A program made the position numbers and the translations under genes. Of a stretch of DNA of 64,000 nt, positions 36,412-46,349 are shown piece by piece. Origin of the DNA: Solobacterium sp. (lineage in GTDB: Bacteria; Bacillota_I; Bacilli_A; Erysipelotrichales; Erysipelotrichaceae); the NCBI GenBank assembly GCA_017459725.1, contig JAFUCL010000005.1:1-64000 (forward strand). The letters are read 5' to 3'. Below the pieces are notes generated by a model. That model was not told the DNA's origin and made no database searches. It saw only the letters and a list, made by a program, of their open reading frames with translations. The first letter of the stretch is position 1. Each line of letters starts with the position of its first letter.

Positions 36412-37335
36412 ATGACATACGATATGAAAAATCAGTTTGATCCGTTTGCGGAGATGCATGCATATTACAGGCTGGATGATCCGAGTGCAGAGGAGCAGTT
36501 CCGTTTCGTTGAGGCAATGAAGTATCTGATTGCCACAGCATATCCTGAAGATGACCGGGAAGCATACTGTTTTAATCTGGCAATGTACTACCGTGATATC
36601 AGGGAATTCAGACTGGAAAAGAAATATCTGGAAATCGCAGCGGAATACGGTTCGGATGTATGCATGGAAGAGCTTGGAATCATATGGTATTACGGTCTGG
36701 ACGGTGTAACGGATTATGAGCGTGCTTACCATTGTTTTAAGGAGAGCGGGCTGCGCAGAGGTGAATACATGCTGGCAGATATGTACAGACTCGGTCAGTA
36801 TGTGGAAAAGGACCTGAATAAGTGCAGGGAAATTCTTGGGCCTCTGTTTGAAAAAGTGCTGGATGAAGCCGATTATCCGTTCTTTCGTACCAGTACACTG
36901 TTTCCCGAGATTGCTCTGCGGATGGTGCAGACTGACCGGGCTGAAGGTTTGCATGCGGAATATCATTATGAGTGTCTTGCTCTGGCTGCTGAATTCCTGG
37001 CAGCGAGGCAGCAGAATGCACCGTTCTGGGGAAATATCAGTTTGATGCGTGAAATACTGGAAACATCCGGAAAGATATATATCACCGATGCAAAGCTTCC
37101 CGATATATACAGTCTGCTTGTATGCAATGTGTCCTGCGGAACGATTACGTTCGTATACAACAGCACCGTGCATACAATAGACATTTTTATGCAGGATGCT
37201 AAGACAGTCTGGCAGTATGAGAACAAGTGGTATCAGGGAGCGGAAGATTTTCTTGAACGTGCCCGTATAAACGGACGCAGAATAACAACTGACTATGATC
37301 TGATTGAGGATTTAACACTTTCGCTCAGAAAGTGA
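36412..37335 (+). CDS. Sel1-like repeat protein
   Basis: A 307-residue protein with alpha-helical repeats of Sel1/TPR type in the first half (CFNLAMYYRDIREFRLEKKY, MEELGIIWYYGLDGVTDYER, GEYMLADMYRLGQYVEKDLN, about residues 45-145). A less repetitive C-terminal half contains aromatic strands. It starts 12 bases after the HIRAN gene. Such repeats bind peptides or scaffold complexes. No enzyme motif seen. Confidence 0.7.
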   Translation: MTYDMKNQFDPFAEMHAYYRLDDPSAEEQFRFVEAMKYLIATAYPEDDREAYCFNLAMYYRDIREFRLEKKYLEIAAEYGSDVCMEELGIIWYYGLDGVTDYERAYHCFKESGLRRGEYMLADMYRLGQYVEKDLNKCREILGPLFEKVLDEADYPFFRTSTLFPEIALRMVQTDRAEGLHAEYHYECLALAAEFLAARQQNAPFWGNISLMREILETSGKIYITDAKLPDIYSLLVCNVSCGTITFVYNSTVHTIDIFMQDAKTVWQYENKWYQGAEDFLERARINGRRITTDYDLIEDLTLSLRK

Positions 37336-37401
37336 ACAAATATTATTGTGTATCAGCCGGTTCATGCAATAAGCTTAAATCAAGAGAAGGAGGCTAAGAT
37401 A

Positions 37402-38307
37402 ATGCCGGGACCTACAGACCGTGTGCTTAAGGAAATGCATGCTTTTATGGATCTGCATCAGGATGAAATCAATTCGCAGGAAGATATGGAAAAGCTTCTG
37501 CATGAGTTCATGATCGAATACAACAGCCGGGATAAGACGCCGAAGTCATTCGAGACATCGGAAACCGCGGATGATTATTTCGAGGCTGCCTGCAACGCCG
37601 AAACAAAGAAGGAAGCGCAGAAATGCCTGAAAAAGGCATTAGAGCTGGATCCGGATCATACGGATGCGCTGCATATGTCACTCGATCTTAAGTATGAGGA
37701 TAAACCTGATACAAAACTTGTAAAGTATAAGGAACTGTTGGAAAAGGAAGACAAACGTCTTCATGAGCAGGGAGTCGTCGGGGAAGAGGATATCGGAGAA
37801 TATTGGCTGATCTTCGGCACCAGACCGTATATGCGTCTATACAATGATTACTTGCAGCTGCTGTGCGAGCTTGGCAAATTCTCGCTGGCGGCGGATGTAT
37901 GCAGGGATATGCTGCGTTTGAATAGTAGTGATAATCTCGGTGCCCGTCATACGTATATGCATGTTCTGGCTCTCCTGGAACGGCTTGAGGAAGCAGAAGA
38001 TTTCATGGAGACAGTGGAGCATGATGAAAGTATGCTGACGATGCCGATGGCTGTGCTGTATTACAAAATCGGTGATATGAATCAGGCAAAGGTTTTCCTG
38101 AAACGAACGGCTGCGGTAAACCGTGATTTGATGAAGTTCCTGAGAGCAATCAGAAACGATACACTGGAACGGTATCTGGATAAAATGGAGGATTACGGAT
38201 ACAAACCGTTCTCCATTGAGGAACTGATCGTGGAAATGATGGATTACAGATATCTGTTCCTGACTGTTCCGGGCTTCTATGACTGGGCATATTCCGTGCT
38301 CAAATAA
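37402..38307 (+). CDS. Tetratricopeptide-repeat protein
   Basis: A 301-residue TPR protein. A clear TPR pair is at about 75-110 (ADDYFEAACNAETKKEAQKC and LKKALELDPDHTDALHMSL), with further helical pairs around 150-230. The start ATG 37402 has an ideal AAGGAGG 8 bases upstream; an in-frame ATG-like codon 18 residues earlier is not supported. It ends the HIRAN/Sel1/TPR operon before a terminator. Probably a scaffold or partner of the two upstream proteins. Confidence 0.75.
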   Translation: MPGPTDRVLKEMHAFMDLHQDEINSQEDMEKLLHEFMIEYNSRDKTPKSFETSETADDYFEAACNAETKKEAQKCLKKALELDPDHTDALHMSLDLKYEDKPDTKLVKYKELLEKEDKRLHEQGVVGEEDIGEYWLIFGTRPYMRLYNDYLQLLCELGKFSLAADVCRDMLRLNSSDNLGARHTYMHVLALLERLEEAEDFMETVEHDESMLTMPMAVLYYKIGDMNQAKVFLKRTAAVNRDLMKFLRAIRNDTLERYLDKMEDYGYKPFSIEELIVEMMDYRYLFLTVPGFYDWAYSVLK

Positions 38308-38332
38308 CAAACAGAAAAAATAATTCACACAG

Positions 38333-38360
38333 GACAGGGACAAAGGTCTCTGTCTTTTTG
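38333..38360 (+). terminator. Terminator of the HIRAN operon
   Basis: GACAGGGAC pairs with GTCTCTGTC (one G-T pair) around AAAG, followed by TTTTTG. Confidence 0.75.
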
Positions 38361-38451
38361 TTTATTGGCTGCCGGTGTAACGGTAAAGACGTATCTCCAG
38401 TTTGAATATATAATAATTTAAAGTTTACTTTAACGCGAAGGAGATATATTT

Positions 38452-39536
38452 GTGAGCAATTTCAGACTCTTGTCAAAGCGGAGATCAAACAAAAACAACA
38501 GTATTGAATTCCTCCGGTTTGTTCTCTGTGTTGTTGTGTTTCTGCATCATGCCGGGCACGCAAACAGAACACATATATTCCGGGGCGGATACCAGGCGGT
38601 TGATGTTTTCTTTGTAATCAGCGGAATGTTTCTGATGAACCATTTTCAGAAACGGGGAGTGCCTGAAAGAAGCAGTCCTGAACGGAAACTGTACGGTATT
38701 TTTGGCATCGTATCAGACGCTGCATGCCGGCATATGTATTTGCCTGGTTATTGAACTTGCTCACCAGGTCAGTTGTTCTTGGTGAATACGATCCCGGTTA
38801 CGGTATAATGAGGGGGTTCTGGGAGCTGGTTCTGCTGAAATGTGCAGGACTTGGTAGAGGTTTTGCGATTAACAATGTCGGCTGGTACGTCAGCGCACTG
38901 TGTCTTGCATCTTTGCCGATTTACTGGATTCTGTGCAGGCTTGAAAACAAAGGGCATACGGATAAATATACATTATTTGCAGCACCGGTGATTTTTGCTT
39001 TGTGTGCTGTATATATGCTCATGGGAAAAGGCAGCTTCTGGTACTGGACACAGCCGGCGGTATTTCTGACCTTTGGTTTCATACGGGCATTCGGGGATAT
39101 GGGTATCGGCTGTACTGCGGCTGCTGTAATCCGTCGGCTGAACGAACGGCTTCAGCCTTCGAAAATGCGTGATTTCCTGGCAACCGTATTTGAAGGAGCC
39201 GGATGGCCGTTGATTATTGCACATATGTATTTCTGTTCCGGTTACAGTGATGCGGCTGTACCGGTGACTGCAGCGTGTCTGCTGATCAGCATGAGTGTTA
39301 ACAACAGTTACATTAAACGCCTGGTCAATTGCCGGATCAGTACGGTTCTTGGATATTACAGCTATCCCGTTTTCCTGAACCAGATGCCTGCCATCATGAT
39401 GCTGACACCGAAGACGGAAGCATACGGTACTGCTCTGTCATCATTGATTATTTTTATGATACTTTTTGTATTCAGCATATGCAGTGATACTGCAGTTAAC
39501 GGTCTGTGCAGACTTGCAGACCGGAAACGGTCATGA
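38452..39536 (+). pseudogene. Acyltransferase-3 family protein, frameshifted
   Basis: The 5' part (from GTG 38452, after AAGGAG) reads FLRFVLCVVVFLHHAGHA and GYQAVDVFFVISGMFLMNHF, the N-terminus of an acyltransferase-3 (OafA/WecH-like) membrane enzyme. Its frame ends at 38754. The rest continues in another frame from about 38682 (R-Y-F-W-H-R-I-R-R-C-M-P-A-Y-V-F-A-W), complete to 39536. Restoring one C in TACGG near 38693 gives K-L-Y-R-Y-F-W-H and joins the two frames, so a single-base deletion is the simplest cause. The product would be a roughly 360-residue membrane O-acetyltransferase of surface sugars. Confidence 0.8.
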
Positions 39537-39610
39537 GCACGCAAAATATACCGCTGATATTTACAATAATAAATGTATAATTAGTTTATTTATAAGGCAT
39601 TTATACGGTG

Positions 39611-40146
39611 ATGCGTGTAACTGAAGGATATAGTGAAGTGAATAACCGGAATAACAGTGCTGACTTCCTGAAGTTTGTTCTTTGCTGCATCGTCTGCATT
39701 CATCATTTCCGCAAGTATGGAGAGGAAACAGCATTCTGTGCAGGATATCTTGCCGGCAAGAAATACACAGACCTGACAGCGTCCGTATTTGAACTGGTCG
39801 GTTGGTCTGCAGTATTTCATCATATGATGTCCTCTTCCGATAAAGCAGACTTCATAGTGCCTTTTCTGTCGCATTTCTGCTGATCAGTATGTACAGCTTC
39901 AGAAGTTATCCTGTGCGGATACTGGACAATAGAATCAGCGGTCTGCTGGGCAGATACAGCTATGCAGTCTATCTGAATCAGTTTATATTCATAGGTCCGG
40001 CAATCAAAGTTGTCACAAAACAGAATTTCTGGCAGGTATCATGCATTATGCTTGCAGGCCTGATCATATTCAGTGTTATTACAACAGAACTGATTCATGC
40101 ATTCACAGTACGTATCAGTCAGCACTATCGGCAGAAAGAGGCATGA
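39611..40146 (+). pseudogene. Second acyltransferase-3 remnant with large internal deletion
   Basis: The start (NNSADFLKFVLCCIVCIHHF) is an acyltransferase-3 N-terminus. Around residue 45 it jumps to TASVFELVGWSAVFHHMM, which matches ATVFEGAGWPLIIAHMY in the last third of the preceding pseudogene, so about 200 residues are missing. A second lesion near 39861 shifts the frame: FIVPF continues as SVAFLLISMYSF in the next frame and then as LGRYSYAVYLNQF to 40146. It is a paralogue of the neighbouring pseudogene in a later stage of decay. Confidence 0.7.
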
Positions 40147-40150
40147 AAAC

Positions 40151-42121
40151 ATGAGCAGCACAAATGATATGAACCGTGAGGAATGGTTCAGTACAGGAAA
40201 AAGACTTCTGGAAGGTGTCTTTCGTCATATACACAGTATTGATGACCCGATCCTGCTTCCCCGCACGGAAAAGAAAATAACCTATCCGCGGGCATCCAGC
40301 AAACCGCGTGATTACCAGGCACAGCGCTTCGAAGGACTGGCCAGGACATTTCTGCTCGGTTCAGTGCTGGTGAAGGAAGAACCGGATCTTGTTCTGAACG
40401 GCATCAATGTCAGAGAGTACTACATGTCATATATTCTGCATGCCTCAGACCGCAGACATGAGCTGTGTGTCGGATGCTATCCCGATCTGCTGGCTTCTGA
40501 GACACCGACCAGTGTTTTTCAGCAGACCGTTGAATGCGGATTGCTGGCAATAGGTTTATGGGTAAGCAGGGATGTCATCTGGGACAGGTATACTGTGCAG
40601 CAGAAGAATATCATTGCGTCTTTTCTCAGTGATTACGGACACGGCAACACAGTGCATCAGAACTGGCGTCTTTTCAACATGCTTGTTCTTGCCTTCCTGC
40701 ATATGAACGGGTATGAGATTGACAAGGATTATATGCGTCTGATGGCACAGGAAATCTCCATGCAGTATACAGGGGATGGCTGGTACCGCGATGGAAACGG
40801 ATATGATTATTATTCCTGCTGGGCGCATCAGGTATTTATACCGCTCTGGAATCTTTGGTACGGATATGAGAATGAACCGGAACTGGCGGATATCTTTGAA
40901 CATAATGCCAATGAGCTGATGGAGGTATATTCTTCTTTCTTTGCCAAAGATGGTGCCATTCCGATGTGGGGCAGAAGCACTGTTTATCGTGCTGCTGCAG
41001 CTGCTCCGTTCTCTGCCAATTTCTTTCTCAGAAATCCTGCAGCGGATCCGTATCAGGCGCGGGTTCTCTGTTCTGCCGTTCTGCGGAAGTTCCTCTTTGA
41101 ACCGGGCACCATCACTGCATACGGGACTCTATCACTGGGTTGGTACGGACCGTTTGAACCAATCATTCAGCCGTATTCCTGTACCGAATCTCCGTACTGG
41201 ATGATGCTGGTATTTCTTTGCCTTGCACTGCCGGAGAATCACCCATTTTGGCAGGCCGGAGAGGGTAAAGACCGTTGGCGGATTACCAGAGTATATGAAC
41301 AGATTCTGCATAAACCTGGTATTGCGGTCAGTAATCATCCGGACAGCGGTGCGGTTATCCTGCGTACAGGGAAAGTGTCTTTTCCGAAGGACAAACGGGG
41401 TGAAAGCAGGAATTACTGCCGGCTGGAATTCCGCAGTGATGCGCCATGGGAAAATACACTGAAAGACGGAAGCGAAACCGGAAACTATGTCCTGAGCAGG
41501 GGATTCCTGAAGAAGACAGATTATATCAACGCTATTGACTGGGACGGATACAGCGGCGGTGTTCTTTACAGAACAGCGTGGTTTGCGGCGGAGGAAAAGA
41601 AAGACTGGCAGTGGACCAATGCGATACGGCTTGCGGATATTGCCGTTCCGTACGGAATACTCAGAATCGACCGTCCTGCACTGCTGGATCAGGAATATAC
41701 CCTGGAGCTGACTTCTGCAGGCTTTCCGTATAAAGTGACGGAAACAAAACACTTGGAAAGAAACGGCTGGAAAGCAATGATCCTGAGCGGTAAAGACAAT
41801 GACGGAGAACGGCATACAATGGCGATGTCTGTCTGCGGTCCCTGGAATAAGATGAAGATTCTGGAAAACAAAAATACGTCAGTATACGGCGGTGAATCGG
41901 CGGCGGTCAGTGCATACTGCGAAAAATGCACCGGGCGAAAGAAATACATTCTGCTTTCGCTGGTGCTGACCTGTTCCGGTACACATGAATTTACGGAAGA
42001 AGAAGTATTTCCGGTGCAGTGCGTTACGGAAAAACCGGACGGAAGCATGGAACTTCTGATGAAGTCCGGAGAGCATTACGTAATTGATTACAGAGCATGC
42101 CGGGGAGGGGATGGTTTATGA
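40151..42121 (+). CDS. DUF2264-type alpha/alpha-toroid protein
   Basis: A 656-residue protein that matches the DUF2264 group: an alpha/alpha-toroid N-terminal half (PRDYQAQRFEGLARTFLL, HQNWRLFNMLVL, DGNGYDYYSCWAHQVF) and a beta-sandwich C-terminal half, as in heparinase or polysaccharide lyase relatives. It lacks a signal peptide, so it acts in the cytoplasm or as a non-classical enzyme. ATG 40151 has AGAGG upstream. It overlaps the next GT2 gene by ATGA. Likely modifies or degrades glycan; the reaction is unknown. Confidence 0.75.
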   Translation: MSSTNDMNREEWFSTGKRLLEGVFRHIHSIDDPILLPRTEKKITYPRASSKPRDYQAQRFEGLARTFLLGSVLVKEEPDLVLNGINVREYYMSYILHASDRRHELCVGCYPDLLASETPTSVFQQTVECGLLAIGLWVSRDVIWDRYTVQQKNIIASFLSDYGHGNTVHQNWRLFNMLVLAFLHMNGYEIDKDYMRLMAQEISMQYTGDGWYRDGNGYDYYSCWAHQVFIPLWNLWYGYENEPELADIFEHNANELMEVYSSFFAKDGAIPMWGRSTVYRAAAAAPFSANFFLRNPAADPYQARVLCSAVLRKFLFEPGTITAYGTLSLGWYGPFEPIIQPYSCTESPYWMMLVFLCLALPENHPFWQAGEGKDRWRITRVYEQILHKPGIAVSNHPDSGAVILRTGKVSFPKDKRGESRNYCRLEFRSDAPWENTLKDGSETGNYVLSRGFLKKTDYINAIDWDGYSGGVLYRTAWFAAEEKKDWQWTNAIRLADIAVPYGILRIDRPALLDQEYTLELTSAGFPYKVTETKHLERNGWKAMILSGKDNDGERHTMAMSVCGPWNKMKILENKNTSVYGGESAAVSAYCEKCTGRKKYILLSLVLTCSGTHEFTEEEVFPVQCVTEKPDGSMELLMKSGEHYVIDYRACRGGDGL

Positions 42122-43080
42122 CAAACGAAATGATATCCGTCATTATTCCCGTCTACAATGCCGAAAAGACGCTGAGAAGATGTCTTGACAGTATACAGAG
42201 GCAGACATACAGGAATCTGGAAATACTGCTGCTGAATGATGCATCAGCTGATCATAGTCTGGATATATGCAGGGAATATGCCGGCAGGGATGCACGCTTC
42301 CGGGTATTTGATCTTCCCCATGGAGGAGTAGCGAAGGCACGCAATTATGCACTGGAACACATGAACGGAACGTATTTCATGTTTGCGGATGCGGATGATC
42401 TGGTATGTGAACAGTACGTTGAAAGACTGTATGATCTGGCGGTTGAATGGGATGCACCGCTTGTTAGCTGCAATGCCCATGACACCTTTGATACGGAAAT
42501 AAAGACGTATGCGTATAAAGGCAAATGCAAAGCGGTAAAGAAGACGGTTGAAGAACTGGATTATATGCAGCGCTGGTCTCTGCGCGTAGTGTGGGGTGCG
42601 GTATTCAGAAGGGCGGACTTTGCGGATATACGTTTCCGGGAAGAATACAAAGCCGCAACGGATACGCTGTTTGCGGCGGAATGCATGAAACGTTCCGGCT
42701 ATATCATTCATACGGATGATGAACTGTACTGCTATATTCTGTATCCGCAGTCCGTTTCACACGGATCCGTTAATATGAATCGTCTTGATCAGGTGCGGGT
42801 ATGGGAAAGAGTTTCTGAGGTGTTTGATGATCCGAAGAGTCTGCCGCACCGCACTGCTGTTTCCAACACGGTGACATACAGTGTCAATCTGCTGGAGAGA
42901 TACATGCTGCAGCAGGAAAAAGATCCTGCAGTGTACAGAGAACTTCTGAAACGTATAAGAGGAAAAGGAAAGCTGATACTGCGGGGCGGGCGTACATGGG
43001 CGGATATGCTGCGTTATCGTCTGTATACTGCCGCTCCGGTTCTTATACGTATCAGACATATTGGTGAAAGGAAGCAATGA
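42118..43080 (+). CDS. GT2 glycosyltransferase
   Basis: A 320-residue family-2 glycosyltransferase with one catalytic domain (ISVIIPVYNAEKTL, LLNDASADHS, FADADDLVCEQY). It is a close paralogue of the second half of the double GT2 at 29496. GGAGGGG lies 8 bases before the ATG, which overlaps the stop of the previous gene, and its own stop overlaps the next start. Transfers a sugar from a nucleotide donor inside the cell; donor and acceptor unknown. Confidence 0.85.
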   Translation: MTNEMISVIIPVYNAEKTLRRCLDSIQRQTYRNLEILLLNDASADHSLDICREYAGRDARFRVFDLPHGGVAKARNYALEHMNGTYFMFADADDLVCEQYVERLYDLAVEWDAPLVSCNAHDTFDTEIKTYAYKGKCKAVKKTVEELDYMQRWSLRVVWGAVFRRADFADIRFREEYKAATDTLFAAECMKRSGYIIHTDDELYCYILYPQSVSHGSVNMNRLDQVRVWERVSEVFDDPKSLPHRTAVSNTVTYSVNLLERYMLQQEKDPAVYRELLKRIRGKGKLILRGGRTWADMLRYRLYTAAPVLIRIRHIGERKQ

Positions 43081-44078
43081 GTATGCGGAAACCCGAAATA
43101 TCAGTCATTGTGCCGGTATATCATGTGGAGAAATATCTGGCCAAATGCCTGGACAGTATTCTGAATCAGACATTCACAGATATTGAGATTCTTCTGGTGA
43201 ATGACGGCGGCAATGAAACCGAAACAGCAATCTGCCGTGCGTATGCGGCGAAGGACAGCAGGATACGTCTGTTTGAACAGGAGAACCAGGGACTCAGTGC
43301 GGCCAGAAATACTGCTTTGAAGGAAGTGCGCGGTGAATGGATTATGTTCGTTGACAGTGATGACTGGGTTGCAGATACATTCTGTGAAACAGCTTTGAAG
43401 GCGGTTACGGAAGATCAGTCACAGATGTGCATTTTTGATCTTTGTTATACATACGGAGACAGTGCAGAGGGAAAAGTGCATGCCTCGAAGCTTACAGCGG
43501 GATGTTATGATTCCTATACGGTTCTGAAGGAAAGGCTGCAGGGTAATATAGCAGGTTATGTCTGGAACAAAATCTATCACCGTTCCCTGTGGGAAGACAT
43601 CATATTTCCGGTCGGTGAAAAGTGGGAGGATGACGCTGTTCTGCATGAAGTGATTGACAGAGCAAAGATAATCAGTATCATCCATGATGTGCTGTATTAC
43701 AAACCTTCAAGGGATGACAATATTACATCCGTTGCCTTCCGGAATATGGAACAGGACAAATGGATTTATATTCAGAGAATGAAACGGTATAACTACCTGA
43801 AGGAACATCATCCTGAGCTGCTTGAAGTGACAAGGGATAATTTCAGTGCCGTGACAGCGAGATACTGTACATACTGTCTTGAGGTGCTGAAGGACAAAAA
43901 TGAATACAGCAAAGCCAGACAATGGCTGATCAGGGAGAATATACGTCCCGTATTTCACGGTACGGTGTTCAGTCTGGCCAATGTCACTGTGAATATGCTG
44001 CTCAGAATGGGGCTGCCGTTCTTCCGAATCGTATCCAAAGCAATGCTGTATCAGCGGAAGCGCCAGGTGAACGGCTGA
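43077..44078 (+). CDS. GT2 glycosyltransferase
   Basis: A 333-residue family-2 glycosyltransferase (ISVIVPVYHVEKYL, LLVNDGGNETE, FVDSDDW). AAGGAA precedes ATGA-coupled start 43077. The C-terminal part has helical segments that may sit on the membrane (NVTVNMLLRMGLPFFRIV). It is not a close copy of the upstream gene. Confidence 0.85.
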   Translation: MSMRKPEISVIVPVYHVEKYLAKCLDSILNQTFTDIEILLVNDGGNETETAICRAYAAKDSRIRLFEQENQGLSAARNTALKEVRGEWIMFVDSDDWVADTFCETALKAVTEDQSQMCIFDLCYTYGDSAEGKVHASKLTAGCYDSYTVLKERLQGNIAGYVWNKIYHRSLWEDIIFPVGEKWEDDAVLHEVIDRAKIISIIHDVLYYKPSRDDNITSVAFRNMEQDKWIYIQRMKRYNYLKEHHPELLEVTRDNFSAVTARYCTYCLEVLKDKNEYSKARQWLIRENIRPVFHGTVFSLANVTVNMLLRMGLPFFRIVSKAMLYQRKRQVNG

Positions 44079-44155
44079 GTATACTGTGAGGCAATCACGG
44101 ATTACACAGATGAACTGCCTTCCCGCATGTCAGTTTATAAAACTGTACTTTTGAG

Positions 44156-44185
44156 TTGGCACACTTTAAAATATAAATGTATATA
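44156..44185 (+). promoter_or_regulatory. Candidate promoter of the export operon
   Basis: TTGGCA (44156-44161), an 18-base spacer and TATATA (44180-44185) lie 14 bases before the permease ATG. It would start the long coupled run of genes that continues to 55957. Confidence 0.4.
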
Positions 44186-44198
44186 GGGTATGTTTTAA

Positions 44199-45068
44199 AT
44201 GGTGTCCGGCAGAGAGAATACGTCTCAGAATACACGCATAACACATATTTCAGCCCGGTCGGAAAGCAGTGCATCCCGTCTGAAGGAACTGCTGCAGTAC
44301 CGGGATTTTATTGTGCTCTGGACAAAGAAGACGCTGACACTCTCTTATAAACAGACAATACTCGGTCCGCTGTGGCTGATCATTACACCGCTGCTTTCCG
44401 CTGTGACATACATGCTGGTGTTCGGAAGGATCGCCGGCATACGTACGGACGGGATTCCGCAGATTCTGTTTTATCTTGTGAACAATGCGGCATGGCGGCT
44501 GTTTTCCTCGTGTTTCCAGAACAATGCCAGGACATTTACAGCCAATGCGAATCTCTTCGGAAAGGTGTATTTTCCCAGATTATCCATCCCGGTTTCCAAT
44601 CTGTTTGCGGCGCTGATTCTGTTTCTGATCGAGATGGCAATCGTGCTGGTTGTTTTTGTCTGGTATCTTGCCAAAGGCGCTGTGCAGATCTGCTGGCAGT
44701 ATCTCTGGGCGGCGGTCCCGGCCGTGCTTGTCATTGCGGTGCTGGGCATGAGTGCCGGTATCATCATCTCTTCACTGACGACCAGGTACCGTGATCTCTC
44801 CGTACTGGTTTCATTCGGCACGCAGCTGCTGATGTATGCAACACCGGTTGTATATCCGGTTTCCCAGATATCTGATCCTTTTCTGCAGAAGCTGATTCTG
44901 CTCAATCCGTTATCGGCACCGATGGAGACACTGCGTCTGGCGTTGTTTGGCAGCGGTATGGTTGTCAGCTGGTCATTGTGGTGGAGTCTTGCCTGCACGG
45001 TGCTGCTGCTTGTATGCGGTGTGCGGATCTTCGGCAGAGTAGAGCGGACATTCATGGATACTGTGTGA
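44199..45068 (+). CDS. ABC-2 type glycan export permease (Wzm-like)
   Basis: A 289-residue ABC-2 permease with six predicted membrane helices. LLQYRDFIVLWTKKTLTLSYKQTILGPLWLI (residues 29-59, named here by its ends) is the amphipathic start typical of Wzm/TagG exporters, and NLFGKVYFPRLSIP is the conserved coupling segment. With the ATPase 9 bases downstream it exports a lipid-linked polysaccharide or teichoic acid-like polymer across the membrane. Confidence 0.88.
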   Translation: MVSGRENTSQNTRITHISARSESSASRLKELLQYRDFIVLWTKKTLTLSYKQTILGPLWLIITPLLSAVTYMLVFGRIAGIRTDGIPQILFYLVNNAAWRLFSSCFQNNARTFTANANLFGKVYFPRLSIPVSNLFAALILFLIEMAIVLVVFVWYLAKGAVQICWQYLWAAVPAVLVIAVLGMSAGIIISSLTTRYRDLSVLVSFGTQLLMYATPVVYPVSQISDPFLQKLILLNPLSAPMETLRLALFGSGMVVSWSLWWSLACTVLLLVCGVRIFGRVERTFMDTV

Positions 45069-45077
45069 GGTGACGAT

Positions 45078-46349
45078 ATGAGTGAAAGAACAGAAGCTAT
45101 TAAACTCACCGGTATTACGAAGGAATACAGACTAGGTGAAATCGGCAGCGGCACACTCCAGGGAGATATCAAGGAGTGGCGCGAAAGACGGAAGAACAAA
45201 GGACAGGTCACAAAACGCAAAGGATCTTTCCTGGCCCTTGATCATATTGATCTGACTGTATACGAAGGGGAAGCGCTCGGTATTATCGGTCATAACGGTG
45301 CCGGCAAGTCAACCATGCTGAAGCTGATCAGCCGCATAACTGCACCGACGGAAGGAACGATTGATATCCGCGGCAGGGTGACATCCATGCTTGAAGTCGG
45401 TGCCGGTTTCCACGGTGAAATGACAGGCCGGGAGAACATCTATCTCAACGGTGCCATCCTTGGTATGAGCCGTAAGGAAATCGATGCCAAGATGGATGAA
45501 ATCATACAGTTTGCGGAAGTGGCGGATTTCATTGATACACCCGTGAAACGGTATTCCAGCGGCATGTATGTGAAGCTGGCATTCTCTGTGGCGGCACATC
45601 TGGACAGTGAAATCATGATCACCGATGAAGTGCTGGCTGTAGGGGATGCGGCTTTCCAGAAAAAGTGTATCCAGAAGATGCGCAGCGAAGTCATGCAGGA
45701 AGGCAAAACGGTTCTGTATGTCTCCCACAATATGAGTACGGTAAGGGACCTTTGCACCAGGTGCATCGTCCTTGATCACGGAAAGATCGTCTTTGACGGT
45801 GATACGGAAGCGGCAATTGCAATGTATACGGGACTTGGCAGTTCGGATACGGGTGTCTATCACTTCGATGAAAGCTACCGGCCGTATGACAAATATGTGC
45901 GCAAAGTCATGCGTCTGAACATAGACTCGCTTTCCCTGGGACGGCAGGACAACAGTTTCCGTCTGCGTGAACATGCGCATATAACGGTTTCCTGCACGGC
46001 TGTCTGTCCTCTGACGGATGTACGCTTCCGTTTTGAATTCTGGTATCAGGACGGTGTGAAGGTCGGATCAATGCTGGCGGGAAACGGTGTGGACATGCAT
46101 GAAGGGAAGAATACGGTATCGGTTGATGCGGATCTTTCCCATCTTGCGGCAGGTCAGTACAGAGCAGATCTGGTTGCGTATCAGATGGATGAGCACGGTA
46201 CTGAAACAATACTGGACGGTGTGTATCCCGGCATGATTCTGAATCTGACGGATGATGCGGCCTCACCGGAATATATAGACTGGCACGGACAGTACTGGGG
46301 TGCTGTCAGACTCAATGACCTGCAGATGCAGGAGGAGGAAGCCTCATGA
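45078..46349 (+). CDS. ABC transporter ATPase with carbohydrate-binding C-terminus (Wzt-like)
   Basis: A 423-residue ATPase. Walker A GHNGAGKST is at 71-79, the signature reads YSSGM near 155 (the variant typical of Wzt/TagH exporters), and Walker B is IMITDEVLAVGD. From about residue 255 a beta-sandwich domain like Wzt-C follows; such domains recognise the terminal cap of the glycan, linking export to chain completion. Ends in ATGA overlap with the next gene. Confidence 0.9.
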   Translation: MSERTEAIKLTGITKEYRLGEIGSGTLQGDIKEWRERRKNKGQVTKRKGSFLALDHIDLTVYEGEALGIIGHNGAGKSTMLKLISRITAPTEGTIDIRGRVTSMLEVGAGFHGEMTGRENIYLNGAILGMSRKEIDAKMDEIIQFAEVADFIDTPVKRYSSGMYVKLAFSVAAHLDSEIMITDEVLAVGDAAFQKKCIQKMRSEVMQEGKTVLYVSHNMSTVRDLCTRCIVLDHGKIVFDGDTEAAIAMYTGLGSSDTGVYHFDESYRPYDKYVRKVMRLNIDSLSLGRQDNSFRLREHAHITVSCTAVCPLTDVRFRFEFWYQDGVKVGSMLAGNGVDMHEGKNTVSVDADLSHLAAGQYRADLVAYQMDEHGTETILDGVYPGMILNLTDDAASPEYIDWHGQYWGAVRLNDLQMQEEEAS

